Shown: in pieces, positions 1-9,276 of the stretch
Layout of the letters: each line of letters opens with the position of its first letter
How positions within the stretch are numbered: the stretch's first letter is position 1
NCBI GenBank assembly: GCA_019695235.1
Contig: JAIBAI010000017.1
Coordinates: 1 to 51,827 of the forward strand
Direction: 5' to 3'
DNA: 51,827 nucleotides
Source: Bacteroidia bacterium
GTDB taxonomy: Bacteria; Bacteroidota; Bacteroidia; M30B66
Made by a program: the position numbers and the translations under genes
The notes under the pieces: generated by a model
Databases searched by the model: none
Told to the model about the DNA's origin: nothing
What the model saw: only the letters and a program-made list of their open reading frames with translations

Positions 1-1088
1 ATGCTTACCCATTCCTTAATGTTGAGAATGGATATTTAACTTACGAAACCAGTGGTGCCTCCTTCGGTGGCAGCGTTGGAAAATTCCACCTTGCATGTAC
101 GCAAACCCACCATACCATGATGGGGCGCGACAGAATTGTTAAAGAAACAACCCTTGCTGAATACCGCAAAGACAGTACCGCCGGCAATGAACCCATTCTG
201 CTGGCTACCAATCTGAAAACAGTTGGAAAAGACGGCTTGGCTAAACCTGGTGAACTCAACCTTTGGCAAGAGTTTGAGAACAAAAACCACTTCTGGAACA
301 TGTCTATTGACCTCAATGCATGTAATGGTTGTGGCGCCTGTGTCATCGCCTGTACAGCCGAGAACAACGTACCGGTAGTAGGCAAAGATGAAGTACGCAG
401 AAGCCGTGAAATGCACTGGATGCGCATTGACCGCTACTACTCAAGCGACATGACTCCTGCAAGAGCTGAAAAAGAAGGAATTGGTGCAATTGACAAATAT
501 CTCCAGATGGAGGTTCCGGCTACCGGAAGCAACTTAGAAGTTGTTTTCCAGCCTGTGATGTGCCAGCATTGTAACCACGCACCTTGCGAAACTGTTTGCC
601 CGGTACTGGCTACTACACATAGCCTTGAAGGCTTAAACCAAATGACCTATAACCGTTGCGTTGGTACTCGTTACTGCGCCAACAACTGTCCGTATAAAGT
701 GCGTCGTTTCAACTGGTTCAGATACAATGAGAACCCTGCATTCGACTTCAACATGACAGATGATTTAGGCAAAATGGTTCTGAATCCTGATGTTACCGTT
801 CGCTCACGTGGTGTTATGGAAAAATGCTCAATGTGCGTTCAACGCATTCAGGAAGGTAAGTTAAAAGCCAAAAAAGATGGTACCAGAGTAAAAGATGGTG
901 CTGTTAAAACTGCCTGTCAACAATCATGCGCCACCGGAGCAATCACATTCGGCGACTTTAATGATGCTGAATCAGAAATAAGAAAAGCATACAACAATGA
1001 AAGGCGTTACCAACTTTTAGAAGAAGTGGGTACCAAACCTTCCGTATATTATCTAACAAAAGTCAGAAACAAACCTGCTGAAGCCTGA
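1..1088 (+). CDS. actB: Alternative complex III iron-sulfur subunit ActB, C-terminal part (5' truncated)
   Basis: The reading frame is already open at base 3 and continues to the TGA at 1086-1088, giving 361 visible residues, so an internal ATG at 117 is not the start. The visible part is the ferredoxin-like domain that follows the molybdopterin-oxidoreductase-like domain in ActB. Cysteine clusters are at about residue 107 (CNGCGAC), 186 (CQHCNHAPC), 218 (RCVGTRYC) and 275-309 (CSMC, CQQSC). This pattern is known to hold three [4Fe-4S] and one [3Fe-4S] cluster. In alternative complex III, ActB is periplasmic and passes electrons from quinol oxidation to the cytochrome c subunits. actC follows after 16 bases. 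ActA and the ActB N-terminus must lie upstream of the window. The family call is secure from motifs and gene order. Confidence 0.95.
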   Translation, partial: AYPFLNVENGYLTYETSGASFGGSVGKFHLACTQTHHTMMGRDRIVKETTLAEYRKDSTAGNEPILLATNLKTVGKDGLAKPGELNLWQEFENKNHFWNMSIDLNACNGCGACVIACTAENNVPVVGKDEVRRSREMHWMRIDRYYSSDMTPARAEKEGIGAIDKYLQMEVPATGSNLEVVFQPVMCQHCNHAPCETVCPVLATTHSLEGLNQMTYNRCVGTRYCANNCPYKVRRFNWFRYNENPAFDFNMTDDLGKMVLNPDVTVRSRGVMEKCSMCVQRIQEGKLKAKKDGTRVKDGAVKTACQQSCATGAITFGDFNDAESEIRKAYNNERRYQLLEEVGTKPSVYYLTKVRNKPAEA

Positions 1089-1104
1089 AACCCGCCTAAT
1101 TAGC

Positions 1105-2493
1105 ATGGAACAACACGTAAGCATTAGAGAACCGTTGATTCTGGGTGATAAAACCTATCACCAGCTCACCGAAGATATTTCAAGACCTGTTGAAGGAAAA
1201 GCCAACGGCTTATATAAAATCCTTCTGACCATTTCATCATTACTTGCCCTGTGGGGAGTAATGTGTTTTGCCTACACAATAGGTACAGGAATTGGTGTTT
1301 GGGGTCTTAACAAAACCGTAGGCTGGGCCTGGGATATCACCAATTTCGTATGGTGGGTAGGTATTGGTCACGCCGGGACGCTTATCTCTGCCATCCTTTT
1401 GCTGTTCCGTCAGCGCTGGAGGATGTCAATTAACCGCTCAGCCGAAGCAATGACCATCTTTGCGGTTATCTGCGCAGCCCTCTTCCCTGTAATGCACATG
1501 GGCCGTGTATGGGTTGCCTACTGGGTTTTCCCTTTACCAAACCAATTTGGCTCACTTTGGGTAAACTTTAACTCACCACTGCTTTGGGACGTATTCGCAA
1601 TTTCTACCTACTTTACGGTTTCACTGGTTTTCTGGTACACCGGTCTTATTCCTGACTTTGCTACCATCCGCGACCGTCAGGTAAAACCGATGATGAAGAA
1701 AATTTATACCATCCTTAGTTTCGGATGGAGTGGTTCTGCAAAACAATGGTCACGCTTCGAAGAGGTTTCGTTAGTACTTGCCGGCTTATCAGCCCCTCTG
1801 GTACTTTCGGTACATACCATTGTATCTATGGACTTCGCCACCTCTGTCATTCCGGGTTGGCATACTACCATCTTCCCACCTTACTTCGTTTCAGGTGCAA
1901 TTTTCTCAGGTTTCGCAATGGTATTGACACTCTTGCTCATTATGCGCAAAGTATTGCACCTTGAAGATTATATCACCATCACCCACGTTGAACTGATGAA
2001 TAAAATCATCATTCTTACCGGTTCAATTGTAGGTGTGGCTTACCTTACCGAGTTATTCATTTCATGGTACTCAGGTGTACCTTACGAGCAATACGCCTTC
2101 CTGAACCGGGCTACCGGTCCTTACTGGTGGGCATACTGGTCAATGATGACTTGTAACGTAATCACCCCACAGCTCTTTTGGTTTAAGAAGATTCGGAAAA
2201 ACTTTACAGCCACCTTTATTATCTCAATTTTCGTAAATATCGGTATGTGGTTCGAGCGTTTCGTAATTATCGTAACCTCACTTCACCGCGATTACCTTCC
2301 ATCAAGCTGGACTATGTTCCACCCATCTTTTGTTGACATAGGCATCTTTCTCGGAACAATAGGTATCTTCTTCACATTGTTTTTGATATTCGCCCGCACC
2401 TTCCCGGTTATTGCGGTGAGTGAGTTAAAATCAATCCTTAAATCAACCGGCGAAAATCAAACTTCTTCTGTTTCAAAACACGATGAGCACTAA
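1105..2493 (+). CDS. actC: Alternative complex III membrane subunit ActC (NrfD/PsrC family)
   Basis: This 462-residue polytopic protein has about ten hydrophobic helices and the look of the NrfD/polysulfide-reductase C family. In alternative complex III, ActC is the integral membrane subunit that works with ActB and binds quinol near the periplasmic face. Charged and aromatic patches between helices (for example around [13 protein letters not shown]) are typical of the family. The gene starts 16 bases after actB, and its last 11 bases overlap the start of actD, so the genes are translated from one message. No haem-binding motif is present, as expected. Nothing unusual in length or composition. 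Confidence 0.94.
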   Translation: MEQHVSIREPLILGDKTYHQLTEDISRPVEGKANGLYKILLTISSLLALWGVMCFAYTIGTGIGVWGLNKTVGWAWDITNFVWWVGIGHAGTLISAILLLFRQRWRMSINRSAEAMTIFAVICAALFPVMHMGRVWVAYWVFPLPNQFGSLWVNFNSPLLWDVFAISTYFTVSLVFWYTGLIPDFATIRDRQVKPMMKKIYTILSFGWSGSAKQWSRFEEVSLVLAGLSAPLVLSVHTIVSMDFATSVIPGWHTTIFPPYFVSGAIFSGFAMVLTLLLIMRKVLHLEDYITITHVELMNKIIILTGSIVGVAYLTELFISWYSGVPYEQYAFLNRATGPYWWAYWSMMTCNVITPQLFWFKKIRKNFTATFIISIFVNIGMWFERFVIIVTSLHRDYLPSSWTMFHPSFVDIGIFLGTIGIFFTLFLIFARTFPVIAVSELKSILKSTGENQTSSVSKHDEH

Positions 2494-3022
2494 GAAAGTA
2501 ATTTACGGAATATTCGACGATGACCATGCGCTCATTGAAAGCGCAAAAGCCTTGAAAACTAAAGGGATTCGCGTGGCTGATGTATTCTCCCCATTCCCTA
2601 TTCACGGTCTTGACCCGGTAATAGGTATCAAACCTACCCGTTTGTCGAACTTTGCATTCTGGTATGGCGTTTTTGGTACACTCTCTGCCGTTTGGATGAC
2701 CTGGTACATGATGATTTCTGACTGGCCAATGAATATCGGTGGTAAACCCAGCTTTACATGGTTAGAAAACCTTCCGGCATTTATTCCGGCAACATTTGAA
2801 TTAACAGTATTCTGCGCTGCACACGGAATGGTGATCAGTTACCTCCTTGTAAATAAGATTTATCCTGGTCGCAAGCCTCACAATCCAGACCCAAGGTCAA
2901 CTGATGATAAATTTGTAATGCAGATTAATACGTTTGACAACAAGCGCGTTGAAGAACGTGAAATCATGGATATTCTAAAGAATACCGGAAGTGTTGAAAT
3001 TAATGAAAAAGTTCTCAGTTAA
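2483..3022 (+). CDS. actD: Alternative complex III subunit ActD (DUF3341)
   Basis: The 179-residue protein matches the DUF3341 family, which is ActD in alternative complex III. It has a soluble N-terminal part with an alpha/beta pattern ([18 protein letters not shown]), two central hydrophobic helices at about residues 55-75 and 95-125, and a polar tail. ActD is a small membrane subunit with no cofactor. Its ATG lies inside the last codons of actC (11-base overlap), which argues for translational coupling. The call rests on the N-terminal motif, the two-helix layout and position between actC and actE. Confidence 0.92.
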   Translation: MSTKKVIYGIFDDDHALIESAKALKTKGIRVADVFSPFPIHGLDPVIGIKPTRLSNFAFWYGVFGTLSAVWMTWYMMISDWPMNIGGKPSFTWLENLPAFIPATFELTVFCAAHGMVISYLLVNKIYPGRKPHNPDPRSTDDKFVMQINTFDNKRVEEREIMDILKNTGSVEINEKVLS

Positions 3023-3040
3023 GATTTGACCATGCACATC

Positions 3041-3682
3041 ATGAAATCATCCATTTTCTTTATCTCTGCTGCAATAGCAGGCATGGGAATTTTTCTCGGT
3101 TCATGTACTAAAAATGAATTGAGCCCGGGTTTAGAATATATGCCGGATATGTACAGGTCGCCTGCCATGAAAGCATATTCAGAAAGCCCGATTGACCCTG
3201 TAAATGGCTCATCAAGAAAACCCGTTGCAGGAACTATCCCACGCTTTAATGATGAAACCCTTCCGTTTTACGAACCATTCGCCTACCCTAATACAAATGA
3301 AGGCTATGAAGCCGCAGGTGCTGGTCTTGTAAACCCCTTGCCCAACTCAGCCGAGATACTTAAGCTGGGAGAAACAAAATTCAAAGTTTACTGTGCAGTT
3401 TGTCATGGCGATAAAGGTGATGGTCAGGGTATCCTGGTTCAGCGCGATAAATTCAATGGCGTTCCATCCTATTACAGCGAAAACCTGAAAAACCTTCCCG
3501 AAGGCAAGATGTACCATGCTGTTTATTACGGAAGAAATATGATGGGCTCGCATGCATCCCAGCTCAACGAAAAAGAACGTTGGGCAGTAATACACTGGGT
3601 GCAAAAATTAAGAGCTGACGGACTTGGCACCACTGTTGCAAGTACTCAAACAGCATCAACTGACTCTTTAACTAAGAAATAA
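3041..3682 (+). CDS. actE: Alternative complex III monohaem cytochrome c subunit ActE (lipoprotein)
   Basis: This encodes a c-type cytochrome with one CxxCH haem site (CAVCHGDKGDGQG) near residue 116 and a methionine-rich stretch (YGRNMMGSHASQL) that can supply the axial Met. The N-terminus has a short lysine region, a hydrophobic core and a lipobox (LGSC), so the mature protein should be lipid-anchored on the periplasmic side. I chose ATG 3041 because it gives a normal lipoprotein signal; ATG 3032 is a possible alternative, and a TTG at 3026 is less likely. In the complex ActE relays electrons towards the oxidase. It sits between actD and actF as in other Bacteroidota. Confidence 0.93.
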   Translation: MKSSIFFISAAIAGMGIFLGSCTKNELSPGLEYMPDMYRSPAMKAYSESPIDPVNGSSRKPVAGTIPRFNDETLPFYEPFAYPNTNEGYEAAGAGLVNPLPNSAEILKLGETKFKVYCAVCHGDKGDGQGILVQRDKFNGVPSYYSENLKNLPEGKMYHAVYYGRNMMGSHASQLNEKERWAVIHWVQKLRADGLGTTVASTQTASTDSLTKK

Positions 3683-3710
3683 AATATCCCTAAACCAAAA
3701 AAGGCTTACC

Positions 3711-4880
3711 ATGCAGTATACATTTTCCAACAAATCCCGGAACATCTGTTTTGCACTGATAGGGATTGGGCTACTTAGCCTGGTTGGTGGTTTTTTAACC
3801 GACTCTCACCGCGCCTGGCCAAATCTTTTGCTCAATGCGTTCTACTTTACTTCTATAGCATTAGGGGTACTCTTCTTTCTTGCTGTGAACTATGCTGCAG
3901 AAGCAGGTTGGTTCGCCGCTATTAAAAAGCCTATGGAAGCTATTGCGGCATTCCTGCCTTTAGGCTCCCTCATCCTGGGCGGTGTGCTGATTCTTTCGGC
4001 ATTTCACCTAAACCATATTTACCACTGGGCCGACCCCGAAGTGGTACACCATGATGAAATTATCGCAGGTAAGGCTGCCTATCTGAACAAATGGTTCTTC
4101 ACCATCAGAACAATAGTCTATCTTGGTGGATGGTTCCTCTTCTATCGCGCATTTCAAAAATACTCACAGATAGAACAGCAGTCATATAACACTAAAAATT
4201 GGAGAAAAACTCAGTCGCTTGCTGCTTTCTTCCTTGCATTCTTTGCTGTTACTTCTTCAACTTCAGCTTGGGACTGGATTATGTCTATTGACACGCACTG
4301 GTTTAGTACCCTCTTCGGCTGGTACACATTTGCCGGATATTTCGTAAGTTCACTCATTGTACTTACACTGGTTGTACTGCATCTGAAAAGCAGAGGCCTT
4401 CTTCCGGAAGTGAATGAAAACCACATTCATGACTTGGGTAAATACATATTTGCATTTTCAATCTTCTGGACTTACCTTTGGTTCTCACAGTTCCTTCTTA
4501 TATGGTATTCTAATATCCCTGAAGAGGTGACTTATTTTATGGATCGTATGACCAATTATAAATCCATATTTATCTTAAATCTGTTTTTGAACTTCTTCTT
4601 CCCCTTCCTGGTTTTGATGAAACGGGGTTCAAAAAGAAGGTACCATCTATTGACCTTCGTAGGAATCATTACGCTTATCGGTCATTGGTTTGATAACTTT
4701 ATCATGATTATGCCTGGTGCTGTTAAAGAACACTGGCATGTTGGTTGGGTTGAAATTGGTATGTTTACCGGATTCCTTGGCCTTTTCGGCTTTATTGTAA
4801 TGAGCCGCCTGGCCTCCTTCTCAACTGTTGAAAACAAACAACACGTGTTTTACTCTGAAAGTGTTCATCACCATATCTGA
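3711..4880 (+). CDS. actF: Alternative complex III membrane subunit ActF
   Basis: A 389-residue, very hydrophobic protein with about ten predicted membrane helices, related to ActC but lacking an iron-sulfur partner motif. It matches the quinol:cytochrome c oxidoreductase ActF family by length, helix pattern and position. Conserved-looking segments include TSSTSAWDWIMSID near the middle and GHWFDNFIMIMPG near residue 330. ActF is the second large membrane subunit of alternative complex III and has been proposed to take part in coupling or stability. It is 28 bases after actE and eight bases before coxB. The sequence starts with polar residues then a helix, with no cleavable signal. Confidence 0.92.
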   Translation: MQYTFSNKSRNICFALIGIGLLSLVGGFLTDSHRAWPNLLLNAFYFTSIALGVLFFLAVNYAAEAGWFAAIKKPMEAIAAFLPLGSLILGGVLILSAFHLNHIYHWADPEVVHHDEIIAGKAAYLNKWFFTIRTIVYLGGWFLFYRAFQKYSQIEQQSYNTKNWRKTQSLAAFFLAFFAVTSSTSAWDWIMSIDTHWFSTLFGWYTFAGYFVSSLIVLTLVVLHLKSRGLLPEVNENHIHDLGKYIFAFSIFWTYLWFSQFLLIWYSNIPEEVTYFMDRMTNYKSIFILNLFLNFFFPFLVLMKRGSKRRYHLLTFVGIITLIGHWFDNFIMIMPGAVKEHWHVGWVEIGMFTGFLGLFGFIVMSRLASFSTVENKQHVFYSESVHHHI

Positions 4881-4888
4881 TTTTAATT

Positions 4889-5887
4889 ATGACTTTCTTA
4901 ATACTCACGACCATTGCACTTTTCGTTATCGCCATTGTGCGATTGATGAATGTATATGATTTATCTGCTGAAATACGTGGTGGACGTACCGACGACAGAG
5001 CCACCGAAGGCGAAAGCCGCAATATGGCCTGGCTTTGGGCACTCTTCGTTGTATGGTTACTTGGTTTCCTTGCCTGGCAGTTTTTTGAATACAAAGATGA
5101 TTTGCTTCCAAGAGCAGCTTCTGCTCACGGCCCTGCCATTGACAACCTGTTCAATACAACCATGGTGATTATTACCCTGGTGTTCGCATTAACACATATT
5201 GTGCTGGCATACCAAATTGTAAAAAATTACTTCCGCAATGGCCGTAAAGCCACTTATTTTGCACATAGTAATAAATTAGAATTGATCTGGACTGTTGTTC
5301 CGGCTGCCGTATTAACTGGTCTGATTGTATATGGCTTAACTGTTTGGGATGATGTAATTTACCCTAAAGCAGAAGACCCTATTGTTGTTGAACTGTATTC
5401 TAAACAATTTGACTGGACTGCTCGCTATGCCGGTAAAGACAAGGTTTTAGGCAAATCAGACTATCGGAAAATAGATGCAGGAAATGATCTTGGCCTTTTG
5501 AATGTACCTGAAGCAAATGATGATATCATTGTAAAAGGAGAAATGCATTTAGTAAAAGACAAACCTGTCCTTTTTAAGTTCAGATCACGTGATGTAATTC
5601 ACAGTGCCTACCTTCCACATTTCAGAGTACAAATGAATACAGTTCCCGGAATGGAAACTGCCTTTGAATTTACGCCTACTATTACCACAGAAGAAATGCG
5701 TAAAGAAACTGGAAACGAAAAGTTTAACTACGTCATCCTTTGCAATAAAATTTGTGGTACATCTCATTACAACATGCAAATGGATGTAATAGTTGAAACA
5801 CAGGAAGAATACGACAAATGGATGCGCGAACAGCAAACCTGGAGACAGAAAAAAGCAACCGCAAGCGCTGAAAGTATCATCCAATAA
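4889..5887 (+). CDS. coxB: Cytochrome c oxidase subunit II
   Basis: This is the CuA-carrying subunit that accepts electrons from cytochrome c and passes them to subunit I. The CuA loop is visible at about residues 237-295: a His in DVIHSAYLPHF and the motif CNKICGTSHYNM with two Cys, His and Met ligands. The usual Glu in the CxExC position is Lys here; that residue binds through its backbone carbonyl, so copper binding should survive. The protein is longer than the classical two-helix form: two extra N-terminal helices (about 1-20 and 45-65) precede the usual hairpin at about 95-155. The gene lies eight bases after actF and 28 before coxA. Confidence 0.95.
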   Translation: MTFLILTTIALFVIAIVRLMNVYDLSAEIRGGRTDDRATEGESRNMAWLWALFVVWLLGFLAWQFFEYKDDLLPRAASAHGPAIDNLFNTTMVIITLVFALTHIVLAYQIVKNYFRNGRKATYFAHSNKLELIWTVVPAAVLTGLIVYGLTVWDDVIYPKAEDPIVVELYSKQFDWTARYAGKDKVLGKSDYRKIDAGNDLGLLNVPEANDDIIVKGEMHLVKDKPVLFKFRSRDVIHSAYLPHFRVQMNTVPGMETAFEFTPTITTEEMRKETGNEKFNYVILCNKICGTSHYNMQMDVIVETQEEYDKWMREQQTWRQKKATASAESIIQ

Positions 5888-5915
5888 ATCTTAACAATAA
5901 ACCCATTCTATTCAA

Positions 5916-7754
5916 ATGTCAGCAGAAATGGAATATACCCATCAGCCGGAAGCGGGACAGGTTCAAGGGCATGCACATGCATCCTCCCATGAATTTGATG
6001 ATGAGCATCATCATGCAGAAACATTTTGGTCAAAATATGTTTTCTCGCAAGACCATAAAATGATCTCCAAACAGTTCCTGGTTACCGCCGTTATTATGGG
6101 CGTACTTGGAATGCTCATGTCGGTCATTTTCAGGCTACAACTTGCCTGGCCTGGCCAAAGTTTTCCTATTCTTGAAACCATCCTCGGTAAATGGGGAAAA
6201 GACGGTATTCTTGACCCCAATTTTTACCTGGCCCTGGTCACCATCCATGGTACTATCATGGTGTTTTTTGTTCTTACCGGAGGATTGAGCGGCACTTTCT
6301 CTAACCTGTTAATTCCTTTCCAAATAGGCGCCAGAGACATGGCATCAGGCTTCCTGAACATGCTTTCTTATTGGTTCTTCTTTGCTTCATGTCTGGTGAT
6401 GTTTTTGTCGCTCTTCATCGAAGCAGGCCCTGCATCAGGAGGCTGGACAGTTTATCCTCCACTGAGCGCATTACCTCAGGCAATGTCAGGCTCCGGCCTT
6501 GGTATGACCATGTGGCTTATCAGTATGGCTTTGTTTATTGCCTCTTCCCTACTCGGCAGCCTGAATTACATTGTAACTATTCTGAACCTTCGTACCAAAG
6601 GCATGTCAATGACCAGAATGCCGCTTACCATCTGGGCATTCCTTGTTACTGCGATTTTAGGCGTACTTTCATTCCCTGTTCTTTTTGCTGCTGCACTTCT
6701 ATTGATATTCGACAGAAGCTTTGGTACCAGTTTCTACCTGAGCGATATTTATATCGGTGGCATGGCCCTCGAACGCAATGGTGGTAGCCCCATTCTTTAT
6801 GAACACCTTTTTTGGTTCTTAGGTCACCCGGAAGTTTATATCGTATTACTTCCAGCCTTAGGCCTCACTTCTGAAGTAATTGCCACCAACGCTCGCAAAC
6901 CTATTTTCGGATACCGCGCAATGGTTGCCTCTCTGATGGCTATCGCTTTCCTTTCTATCATCGTTTGGGGGCATCACATGTTTATTTCAGGCATGAATCC
7001 TTTTCTAGGCTCGGTATTTGTTTTTACCACACTGCTTGTTGCAATCCCCTCAGCGGTGAAGGTATTCAACTATATCACCACCCTCTGGAAAGGAAATATT
7101 CACTTTACACCAGCAATGATGTATGCCATTGGCATGGTTTCTTTCTTCATTTCTGGTGGTGTAACAGGTATTATCCTGGGCGACTCTGCACTCGATATCA
7201 ATGTGCATGACACTTATTTCGTAGTAGGTCACTTCCACCTCGTGATGGGTTCTGCTGCAATTTTCGGAATGTTTGCTGGTGTTTATCACTGGTTCCCCCG
7301 AATGTATGGCCGCATGATGAACAAGAAACTGGGATATGCCCACTTCTGGTTAACCTTTATTAGCGCCTATGGTGTGTTCTTCCCTATGCACTTTCTCGGG
7401 CTGGCTGGTGTGCCTCGTCGCTACTATACCAATACTGAATTTCCCCTGTTCGACAATCTGGTGGATATAAACGTACTGGTAACAAGTTTTGCTATCCTTG
7501 CAGCTGTTGCACAGGCTATCTTCTTGTTTAACTTCTTCTACTCAATCTTTAAAGGGCAGAAAAGCCCTCAAAACCCTTGGCATTCAAACACCCTTGAATG
7601 GACAGCCCCTGTTGAACACATTCATGGTAACTGGCCTGGTGCAATCCCGGAAGTACATCGCTGGGCTTATGATTACAGCAAGCCTGGTTATGAAGAAGAT
7701 TATGTACTGCAAACAGTACCGCTTCGACCAGATGAAAAAGACGAAGGTCATTAA
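5916..7754 (+). CDS. coxA: Cytochrome c oxidase subunit I (haem-copper oxidase, A type)
   Basis: This 612-residue, twelve-helix-type protein reduces oxygen at a haem-CuB centre and pumps protons. CuB and haem ligands are clear: GHPEVY (CuB His, cross-linked Tyr, and the Glu of A1-type enzymes), the His-His pair in WGHHMFISG, and DTYFVVGHFHLVMG with haem ligands. A His-rich cytoplasmic N-terminus (about residues 8-33) precedes the first helix. The gene is the last of the act-cox operon and is followed within seven bases by a strong terminator. No coxC or coxD is found downstream, so subunits III and IV must be elsewhere or absent. Confidence 0.97.
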   Translation: MSAEMEYTHQPEAGQVQGHAHASSHEFDDEHHHAETFWSKYVFSQDHKMISKQFLVTAVIMGVLGMLMSVIFRLQLAWPGQSFPILETILGKWGKDGILDPNFYLALVTIHGTIMVFFVLTGGLSGTFSNLLIPFQIGARDMASGFLNMLSYWFFFASCLVMFLSLFIEAGPASGGWTVYPPLSALPQAMSGSGLGMTMWLISMALFIASSLLGSLNYIVTILNLRTKGMSMTRMPLTIWAFLVTAILGVLSFPVLFAAALLLIFDRSFGTSFYLSDIYIGGMALERNGGSPILYEHLFWFLGHPEVYIVLLPALGLTSEVIATNARKPIFGYRAMVASLMAIAFLSIIVWGHHMFISGMNPFLGSVFVFTTLLVAIPSAVKVFNYITTLWKGNIHFTPAMMYAIGMVSFFISGGVTGIILGDSALDINVHDTYFVVGHFHLVMGSAAIFGMFAGVYHWFPRMYGRMMNKKLGYAHFWLTFISAYGVFFPMHFLGLAGVPRRYYTNTEFPLFDNLVDINVLVTSFAILAAVAQAIFLFNFFYSIFKGQKSPQNPWHSNTLEWTAPVEHIHGNWPGAIPEVHRWAYDYSKPGYEEDYVLQTVPLRPDEKDEGH

Positions 7755-7760
7755 TATTCA

Positions 7761-7786
7761 AAAGCCCCATTATGGGGCTTTTTTTT
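7761..7786 (+). terminator. Rho-independent terminator of the act-cox operon
   Basis: An eight-base-pair stem (AAAGCCCC / GGGGCTTT) with a five-base loop is followed by a run of T ending at 7786. It begins seven bases after the coxA stop codon and closes the respiratory operon. Confidence 0.93.
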
Positions 7787-7892
7787 GCACCAACCCGATA
7801 CGCTTTAGCCGCATGTGAATCCATTGTCTGCCTCCGGCCGGCTGTATAAAAATTGCCTAATTAGGGTTACATTCGCAAACTTTAAACAGAAC

Positions 7893-8492
7893 ATGAAAAA
7901 CATTCAACTGATTTTTAATGTAGTATTTTGCATTGCAATTGCTACCCTTTTTGCCCTTTATATGAACGGGAAAAACAGCAGCCCTGCAACTTCAGGTACT
8001 GCCGCTGCAACAGCCTCTTCTACTGATTTGCGCATTGCGTTTTTCCATTCTGATAGCATTACGCTTCATTATGAGATGTTTAAAACAGAAAAAGACAAAC
8101 TTGACCTTCAAATGAAAGCCGCTGAAGATAAATTCGTTTCCCGCCAAAAAGCTTTTGAAAAAGAGGCAGCTGACTTCCAGCAAAGGGCGCAATACCTCAC
8201 CATGACCGAAAAGGAAAAGCGCCAGGAACAACTCTATTTCCAGCAACAAGAATTAATGCAGATGGAACAAACCCTTAGTGCTGAACTTGCAAAGGCCGAA
8301 AATGAAGTAAACATCCGCATCGCACAGGAAATCGAAAACTTCCTGAAAGAATACGCAGTAACAAACCAATTCACTTATATCTTATCGTACAAGCAAGGTG
8401 CCAACCTTTGGTATGCCGATCCAAAACTCGATATCACTGCCGATGTATTGCGCGAATTAAACCAACGATACCAAAAGAAAAAGCCGGAATAA
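7893..8492 (+). CDS. OmpH/Skp-family coiled-coil protein, membrane anchored
   Basis: The 199-residue product has an uncleaved-looking N-terminal hydrophobic helix (about 5-23), an Ala/Ser/Thr-rich linker, and a long charged alpha-helical coiled coil (about 65-160) that matches the OmpH/Skp periplasmic chaperone family. Skp-type proteins bind unfolded outer-membrane proteins. I chose ATG 7893, which puts the membrane helix at the N-terminus; the upstream TTG-started extension to 7815 runs into the spacer after the coxA terminator. The C-terminal segment (AVTNQFTYILSYKQGANLWY) is the usual family ending. The last codons form part of a hairpin terminator shared with the opposing tRNA gene. Confidence 0.85.
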   Translation: MKNIQLIFNVVFCIAIATLFALYMNGKNSSPATSGTAAATASSTDLRIAFFHSDSITLHYEMFKTEKDKLDLQMKAAEDKFVSRQKAFEKEAADFQQRAQYLTMTEKEKRQEQLYFQQQELMQMEQTLSAELAKAENEVNIRIAQEIENFLKEYAVTNQFTYILSYKQGANLWYADPKLDITADVLRELNQRYQKKKPE

Positions 8493-8507
8493 AATTATTC
8501 CGGCTTT
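8480..8507. terminator. Bidirectional terminator shared by the Skp-like gene and tRNA-Leu
   Basis: A perfect 12-base-pair stem (8480-8491 with 8496-8507) and a four-base loop straddle the stop codon of the Skp-like gene. On the minus strand it is followed by TTTTTCTTTT, a good termination tract for the tRNA transcript; on the plus strand the T run is only three bases. Confidence 0.8.
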
Positions 8508-8510
8508 AGG

Positions 8511-8593
8511 TGCCCAGGACAAGACTCGAACTTGCACAACCGTAGGTCACTACCCCCTCAAAGTAGCGTGTCTACCAATTTCACCACCTGGGC
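8511..8593 (-). tRNA. tRNA-Leu (anticodon GAG)
   Basis: An 83-nucleotide cloverleaf with a long variable arm. The acceptor stem is GCCCAGG/CCTGGGC, the anticodon stem CTACT/GGTAG encloses the loop TTGAGGG, giving anticodon GAG (leucine codons CUC/CUU), and the T loop is TTCGAGT. The 3' CCA is not encoded (the genome reads CCT after the discriminator A). The gene lies antisense between the Skp-like gene and aroK. Confidence 0.96.
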
Positions 8594-8603
8594 TTTGAGG
8601 GCA

Positions 8604-8636
8604 CAAAAGTAATAAAAAGACAAATAAAATGGGCAA
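8604..8636 (-). promoter_or_regulatory. Promoter of tRNA-Leu
   Basis: On the minus strand a perfect TAnnTTTG box (TACTTTTG, 8611 to 8604) lies ten bases before the tRNA 5' end, with a TTG (8636-8634) 22 bases further upstream. That puts transcription start a few bases before the mature tRNA. The -33 element falls inside the first codons of aroK. Confidence 0.75.
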
Positions 8637-9141
8637 GATCATTTTCCTTTGCGGAATGCCCGGTAGCGGAAAAACTACCCTCGGAAAAAAGCTGGCTGCC
8701 AAACTAAAATTGCCATTTTTCGACCTTGACCAACAAATCACTCAAATAAGCGGAAGAAGCCCTGCCCAATGGCTCCAGGAATCAGGTGAAGCTGCTTTCA
8801 GGCAGGAAGAAGCCAAAGTGTTACGCAACTTCGCCTCTCACGAAAAATGTATCATTTCTTGCGGCGGCGGTACGCCCTGCTTTGAAAACAACCTTGATTG
8901 GATGCAGGAAAACGGTACTTGTATCTTTATCGAAATGCCACTGGAAGCCCTGGCACAACGACTTAGCCAAACAAAAGGTACTGCTCAACGGCCGCTTCTT
9001 CACGGGCCTGCTAATGAATTGTCAGAACGCCTGAAAATGCTTTGGAAGCAACGTGAACCCTATTTTAATCAAATTACCATGCGGGTAAACGGGCTGCATC
9101 CTAACCTGCGCCAACTCATTCAAGAAATCGAAGCCATGTAG
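8629..9141 (+). CDS. aroK: Shikimate kinase
   Basis: This 170-residue kinase phosphorylates shikimate at the 3-hydroxyl in the pathway to chorismate and aromatic amino acids. The Walker A loop GMPGSGKTT starts at residue 9, the shikimate-binding Asp is in FFDLDQQI (about 31-36), the Arg in EAAFRQEE at about 59, and the GGG substrate motif in CGGGTP near 82. The C-terminal lid arginine is in TAQRPLL. Length is normal. The start ATG follows an A-rich stretch with no Shine-Dalgarno, as is usual here. It stands alone; no other aromatic pathway genes are nearby. Confidence 0.94.
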   Translation: MGKIIFLCGMPGSGKTTLGKKLAAKLKLPFFDLDQQITQISGRSPAQWLQESGEAAFRQEEAKVLRNFASHEKCIISCGGGTPCFENNLDWMQENGTCIFIEMPLEALAQRLSQTKGTAQRPLLHGPANELSERLKMLWKQREPYFNQITMRVNGLHPNLRQLIQEIEAM

Positions 9142-9276
9142 GCAGGAACTACATTTGTAATATATAAAGCTAAATATCAGCTATTTAACAAATTATGGTG
9201 CAATTTTTTCAAAAACATAGCTTGTTTTTCGAAAAAATTTTCTATACTTTTAGGTTAATCTTAAATCCCGTGCATT

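Noticed and set aside
36-427. Two overlapping minus-strand frames of about 126-128 codons
   Set aside because: They lie opposite actB, whose Cys motifs show that the plus strand is coding.
6371-6787. Plus-strand frame of 138 codons inside coxA
   Set aside because: Out-of-frame shadow of coxA, whose reading is fixed by haem and copper ligands.
7850-7876. Possible promoter (TACATTCG) before the Skp-like gene
   Set aside because: One mismatch in the -7 box, and the nearest TTG is only 12 bases upstream; not strong enough to list.
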